Shown here piece after piece: positions 5,110-8,215 of a DNA stretch of 8,215 nt. The notes below the pieces were generated by a model. The model was not told the origin of the DNA, ran no database searches, and worked only from the letters and a program-made list of their open reading frames with translations. Each line of letters opens with the position of its first letter. Position 1 is the stretch's first letter. Origin of the DNA: an uncultured Oscillospiraceae bacterium (GTDB lineage Bacteria > Bacillota > Clostridia > Oscillospirales > Acutalibacteraceae); contig USMJ01000041.1 of assembly GCA_900555805.1 (NCBI GenBank), forward strand, positions 1 through 8,215. Direction: 5' to 3'. The position numbers and the translations under genes were made by a program.

Positions 5110-6768
5110 ATGAATGAACAGGATATAAAGAAGATATTGCCCGAATGGACCTTGAGCTATATTCTCAGCGAAAAACGCGGCGAAAAGATCTATCAGGCGG
5201 AAAGATCATCGGGCGACACGACGAAATATTCGACTATCAGAGCGATAAACATCCCCGCCGACAAGGAGGAATTCGAAGAACTTCGGGCTGAATTCCCCGA
5301 TGAGGACGAGTTCAAAAAGCATATTGAAAACAAGATGAAGCGCAAAAAGGCCGAGCTTCAGCTTCTCAGAAGTCTCTGCGGAAAGCCCGGTATCGTCAGC
5401 ATGAGGGAAAGCTATGATATTTCCAATAGCGACGAAACGAGCTATCTCATTGTCGCGAGATATGACTATGTCGAAACGCTTGACAGCTATATCAGGTCAA
5501 ACGGCCTGACTATCGGCGCGGCTATCAGAATGGGTATCGATATCTGCAAGGGCCTCGAAAACTTCCGAAAGCTCGAGCTGGTTCACGGAAATGTCAGACC
5601 CGAGAATATCTATGTCAACGATAACGGCAGGTTCAAGCTCGGCGGTTTCGATATCGACCTTATCGAGAGTAAGAAAGCTATCGCTGCCGGCGACTATGTT
5701 TCTTTGCGGTACGCCGCCCCCGAAATGCGCGAGGGAGGGAAGAAGGTATTCTGCTCCGATGTTTACGCGCTCGGCTTAGTTCTTTACAGACTGCTCAACG
5801 GCGGCAAACTTCCCTTTGAAAACGAATACGGCAAGGAAAAGGCCGTACAGATGCGCCTTTCGGGCGAACCCATACCGAGACCGGCTTATAACGCAGGAAA
5901 ACTTACCGATATAGTCATGAAAGCTTGTTCCTATGATCCCAAGGACAGATATGTGACAGGTTATTATATGAGAAAAGCCCTTGAAGGCGCTTTCGAGGAG
6001 CTTCAGCAGGCAATTCTCGAAAACAAAGCTGATCTTATCGCCGAAAACTCGTCGCCGATGATGACATTTTCGGACAACAAAAGACCCGATGTAAAGGCCG
6101 AGGCTTTCGACGAAAAAGCTTTCGACGAAATGGCGGAGAAAAAGCGCCGCGAGAAAAAGGACGGAAGAAGAAATACAATTCTGGCTATTTGCGCGATGTT
6201 CGTTATCCTCGCTTTTTGCGGCGGAGCATATCTCGCCGTCGGAAGAAGCATAGAAAGCTACGGCGTTCATGTTGAGGACGGCTTCGATTATGTCTATGAC
6301 AATGAAAAGAAAGAGCCTAAAGTCACGCTCAAAGGTCTCACCGAAGGTAAGCAGTTTATCGTCTCCTACTCGAACAACAAGAATATCGGAACGGCGAAGA
6401 TAACCGTCACCGGTATAGGCAGATTCAGAGGCAAAAAGACAAAGACCTTCAAGATCACCCCCGATATGTGCGAGAATTTTATGGCCTCGGAAGTTACAGA
6501 CACAACAATAAAGCTGACATGGGACAGCGCTAAGCATAAGCACAGATATTGGCTCTATGTCTATAACGAAGCCACCGATACATGGGACAGAATCAAGGTC
6601 GTCAACGGCTCAAGGCACAGTTATACTGTCAAGGATCTCGATCTTGAACCCGGAAAGACATACCGTTTCAGACTGAAGACAGTTTTCGAAAAGGACGACG
6701 AACTTTATACAAGCGAATGTGCCGAAACCTCGGTCAAAATCGGAAAACCGGAGGGTAAGAAAAATTGA
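5110..6768 (+). CDS. Membrane-anchored serine/threonine pseudokinase with external Ig-like and FnIII-like domains
   Basis: A 552-residue protein. Residues 1 to about 300 follow the bacterial Ser/Thr kinase fold: TIRAINIP (beta3), AELQLLRSL (helix C), LVHGNVRPENIYV (catalytic loop), KLGGFDI, YAAPE, and SDVYALGLVLYRLLN. By-eye comparison shows the catalytic residues replaced: the beta3 Lys is Arg44, HRD is H159-G160-N161 with Arg163 for the usual Lys, DFG is G179-F180-D181, and the glycine-rich loop glycines are absent. It is therefore probably catalytically dead, or at best highly atypical. A Lys/Arg-rich stretch leads into one transmembrane segment (about 357-377), placing the kinase domain in the cytosol. 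Outside are an Ig-like domain (about 384-450, with VTLKGLTEGKQFIVSY and GRFRGKKTKTFKI) and a fibronectin-III-like domain (about 455-545). No PASTA repeats are seen. It has its own promoter and overlaps the next gene by 4 nt. A sensor or scaffold role is inferred. Confidence 0.88.
   Translation: MNEQDIKKILPEWTLSYILSEKRGEKIYQAERSSGDTTKYSTIRAINIPADKEEFEELRAEFPDEDEFKKHIENKMKRKKAELQLLRSLCGKPGIVSMRESYDISNSDETSYLIVARYDYVETLDSYIRSNGLTIGAAIRMGIDICKGLENFRKLELVHGNVRPENIYVNDNGRFKLGGFDIDLIESKKAIAAGDYVSLRYAAPEMREGGKKVFCSDVYALGLVLYRLLNGGKLPFENEYGKEKAVQMRLSGEPIPRPAYNAGKLTDIVMKACSYDPKDRYVTGYYMRKALEGAFEELQQAILENKADLIAENSSPMMTFSDNKRPDVKAEAFDEKAFDEMAEKKRREKKDGRRNTILAICAMFVILAFCGGAYLAVGRSIESYGVHVEDGFDYVYDNEKKEPKVTLKGLTEGKQFIVSYSNNKNIGTAKITVTGIGRFRGKKTKTFKITPDMCENFMASEVTDTTIKLTWDSAKHKHRYWLYVYNEATDTWDRIKVVNGSRHSYTVKDLDLEPGKTYRFRLKTVFEKDDELYTSECAETSVKIGKPEGKKN
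6750..6755 (+). promoter_or_regulatory. Shine-Dalgarno site deciding the TTG start of the downstream gene
   Basis: GGAGGG lies inside the last codons of the pseudokinase gene, 9 nt before the TTG at 6765. It is a better SD than anything upstream of the first in-frame ATG (6819), so it settles the start. Confidence 0.8.
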
Positions 6769-8215
6769 AAAGACTTGACGGAGTGTTCCCGCTTTGGGGA
6801 CCGTATTCTAAAAAATACATGGGAATATCCCGAATAGTCGACGAAGACATGAAAAGCGGTGTGAGATTTGATTGCACCGCTTCTCCTGCTGTTTTCGGCT
6901 CGGGAGCGAGAGTTCCGAACACGACAGTTCCGTGCGGCTGCCGCGCGTGGCACTGTAACAGCGACTATTCCTACTATTCATACAGATTTGACCTCGAAAA
7001 CAAAAACGACGTTTATTCCGAGGTCTCATATGTCAGACTTTCTGATGAAGCGACGCTGATAAGAACCGAAATTTTCAACAACACCGAGCTTATCCAGAAC
7101 TGTCTGATTAACTATTTTATGTCGATCGAATACCGAAGCGACGGATATTGCGCTGTTTCGTTTCCTGACAAATGCCTTGTCATTAAAGCGGATCTCTATG
7201 ACAAATATGAATATAAGATCAGGCGCCCGTGGGATGAGCAGAACGCCGACGCTGCGAAGAAAGGCGTTTTCACAGACGATAGCTTTTACCTCGGGAGAGG
7301 TCTCGGCGACAGAGCGTCAAAATGGCACCTGCCGCATAAATATTTAGCTCCGTTCGGCGGCGAAAAAGGCGACACGGTCAGCTATACCGTCGGAGATAAA
7401 GTGAAATTCTCTAACCCCGTTCTCTCCGTCCGATACAGAACGAGCGGAATAAAATACGAGCAGGGAAAAATGGTCGGCGTGACCTATGTTCCGAGCGACA
7501 AAAGCGCCGTGTTTATTCTGAACGGCGAAAAAAAGCTCGTTTTCGAGCCGACCGACGAGCTGAAAATCAAACAGTTTGAGCTTGATTTTCTCCCCGAAAA
7601 GCTGGAACTCGTCTCCGAGGGCGAGGGCGGAATAGAAATAGACTTCCTCGCCGTGACGGAAAAATCCGACGCCGACAGCATTAAAGCGTACAAAAAATCA
7701 TATGAATTCAAGCCTCGGATCGAAGTCTCCGACTGCGGCGAAGGCTTGCTATCTAAACTTCAATATGAGAATATAGACGGCGACTATCGGCTTCGTACCT
7801 TCGACAAAAACACCCGAATCCGCGCGATAAACACGGGCTGTCTCGAAGACTGCCTGAGCTCCCGGCTTTCGAACAGCGACGAGAGCTTCGACGACCTGAC
7901 CGAGAGCTTCACCTCGTCGTTCAGGGATAAACACAGCGACCCCGGCTTCTTCCACAATGTTTTGGTACACACGGTTTTCATCGAACCGAACTCCTCGGCG
8001 GTAAAGTATGCGGTGGTATCTAAAGGCGAGACCGAATATCTTTCCGAAAGCGAATACGAAAAGATATATCGGCGCGCGGTCGAAAGCTATGAGAGCTTTT
8101 CTCTCGGCGCGGTCGGGGAAAAATATGAGCTGAGCAACGAGCTTTTAAAGTCGGCGGCGCTGACCAATGTTGTTTATCCGATTTATAAACACGGCAGATA
8201 CATAATCCACCATAC
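6765..8215 (+). CDS. Uncharacterised protein, possible (alpha/alpha)6-barrel glycosidase (3'-partial)
   Basis: The frame is open from the TTG at 6765 to the window end (483 codons plus 2 nt), with no stop. The TTG overlaps the pseudokinase stop as TTGA and has a strong SD, so translational coupling is likely. No signal peptide or membrane segment is seen, so the visible part is probably cytosolic. Residues 1 to about 330 look like a mostly beta region: an N-terminal VFPLWGPYSKKYMGISRI, a cysteine-rich VPCGCRAWHC (Cys57, 59, 64), then alternating strands. From about residue 360 it becomes helical, ending with LKSAALTNVVYPIYKHGRY at the window edge. The order beta sandwich then helical region, and this last motif, recall the entry into the barrel of MGH1/GH63-like glycosidases, but the catalytic acids would lie beyond the window. 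The coding assignment is firm; the function is a guess. Confidence 0.8.
   Translation, partial: MKRLDGVFPLWGPYSKKYMGISRIVDEDMKSGVRFDCTASPAVFGSGARVPNTTVPCGCRAWHCNSDYSYYSYRFDLENKNDVYSEVSYVRLSDEATLIRTEIFNNTELIQNCLINYFMSIEYRSDGYCAVSFPDKCLVIKADLYDKYEYKIRRPWDEQNADAAKKGVFTDDSFYLGRGLGDRASKWHLPHKYLAPFGGEKGDTVSYTVGDKVKFSNPVLSVRYRTSGIKYEQGKMVGVTYVPSDKSAVFILNGEKKLVFEPTDELKIKQFELDFLPEKLELVSEGEGGIEIDFLAVTEKSDADSIKAYKKSYEFKPRIEVSDCGEGLLSKLQYENIDGDYRLRTFDKNTRIRAINTGCLEDCLSSRLSNSDESFDDLTESFTSSFRDKHSDPGFFHNVLVHTVFIEPNSSAVKYAVVSKGETEYLSESEYEKIYRRAVESYESFSLGAVGEKYELSNELLKSAALTNVVYPIYKHGRYIIHH

Noticed and set aside
5776..6543. 255-codon minus-strand open frame
   Set aside because: It is antisense to the pseudokinase gene, whose protein motifs, SD and promoter are all on the plus strand.
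7484..7981. Minus-strand open frames of 65-75 codons near the window end
   Set aside because: They lie opposite the continuous plus-strand frame from 6765, without SD sites or recognisable products.

Overview
The window looks like chromosomal DNA from an anaerobic gut- or rumen-type Clostridia bacterium (Oscillospiraceae/Ruminococcaceae-like). This is inferred from three things: a moderate-GC, densely coded plus strand; a giant surface protein built from MucBP-like and Listeria-Bacteroides (InlB B/Flg_new-like) repeats; and a kinase of the 'AIKVISIP' type that I associate with Clostridia. No 16S or housekeeping gene is present, so the genus cannot be named.

Layout. (1) Positions 1-4920 are the last 1639 codons of a very large modular surface protein whose N-terminus lies upstream. 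It carries MucBP-like modules, then two related super-blocks. Each super-block runs module A, InlB-like module, beta module, then modules headed by acidic DxNxNGxPDxxE linkers. After these come a helical spacer, a last InlB-like module, paired CxxC knuckles, a Cna-B/carboxypeptidase-regulatory-like beta domain and an unusual Cys/His-rich C-terminal tail with no LPXTG motif. (2) Positions 4921-5109 are intergenic: a strong intrinsic terminator, a near-consensus sigma-A promoter, a leader hairpin and a Shine-Dalgarno site. (3) Positions 5110-6768 encode a single-pass membrane protein with a cytosolic protein-kinase fold in which the key catalytic residues are replaced (HRD to HGN, DFG to GFD, ATP-binding Lys to Arg, glycine-rich loop lost). 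Outside the membrane it has an Ig-like and a fibronectin-III-like domain. (4) From 6765 to the window end runs a third gene. It starts at TTG, overlaps the kinase stop by 4 nt and has its own strong SD. It is a soluble protein, possibly the N-terminal beta-sandwich part of an (alpha/alpha)6-barrel glycosidase.

How they work together. The terminator and promoter separate the adhesin from the pseudokinase gene, so they are neighbours rather than one transcript. The pseudokinase and the downstream gene are translationally coupled and very likely one operon. The most notable points are the membrane pseudokinase with external adhesion-type domains, the 272-bp exact repeat pair inside the adhesin, and the LPXTG-less Cys/His tail.
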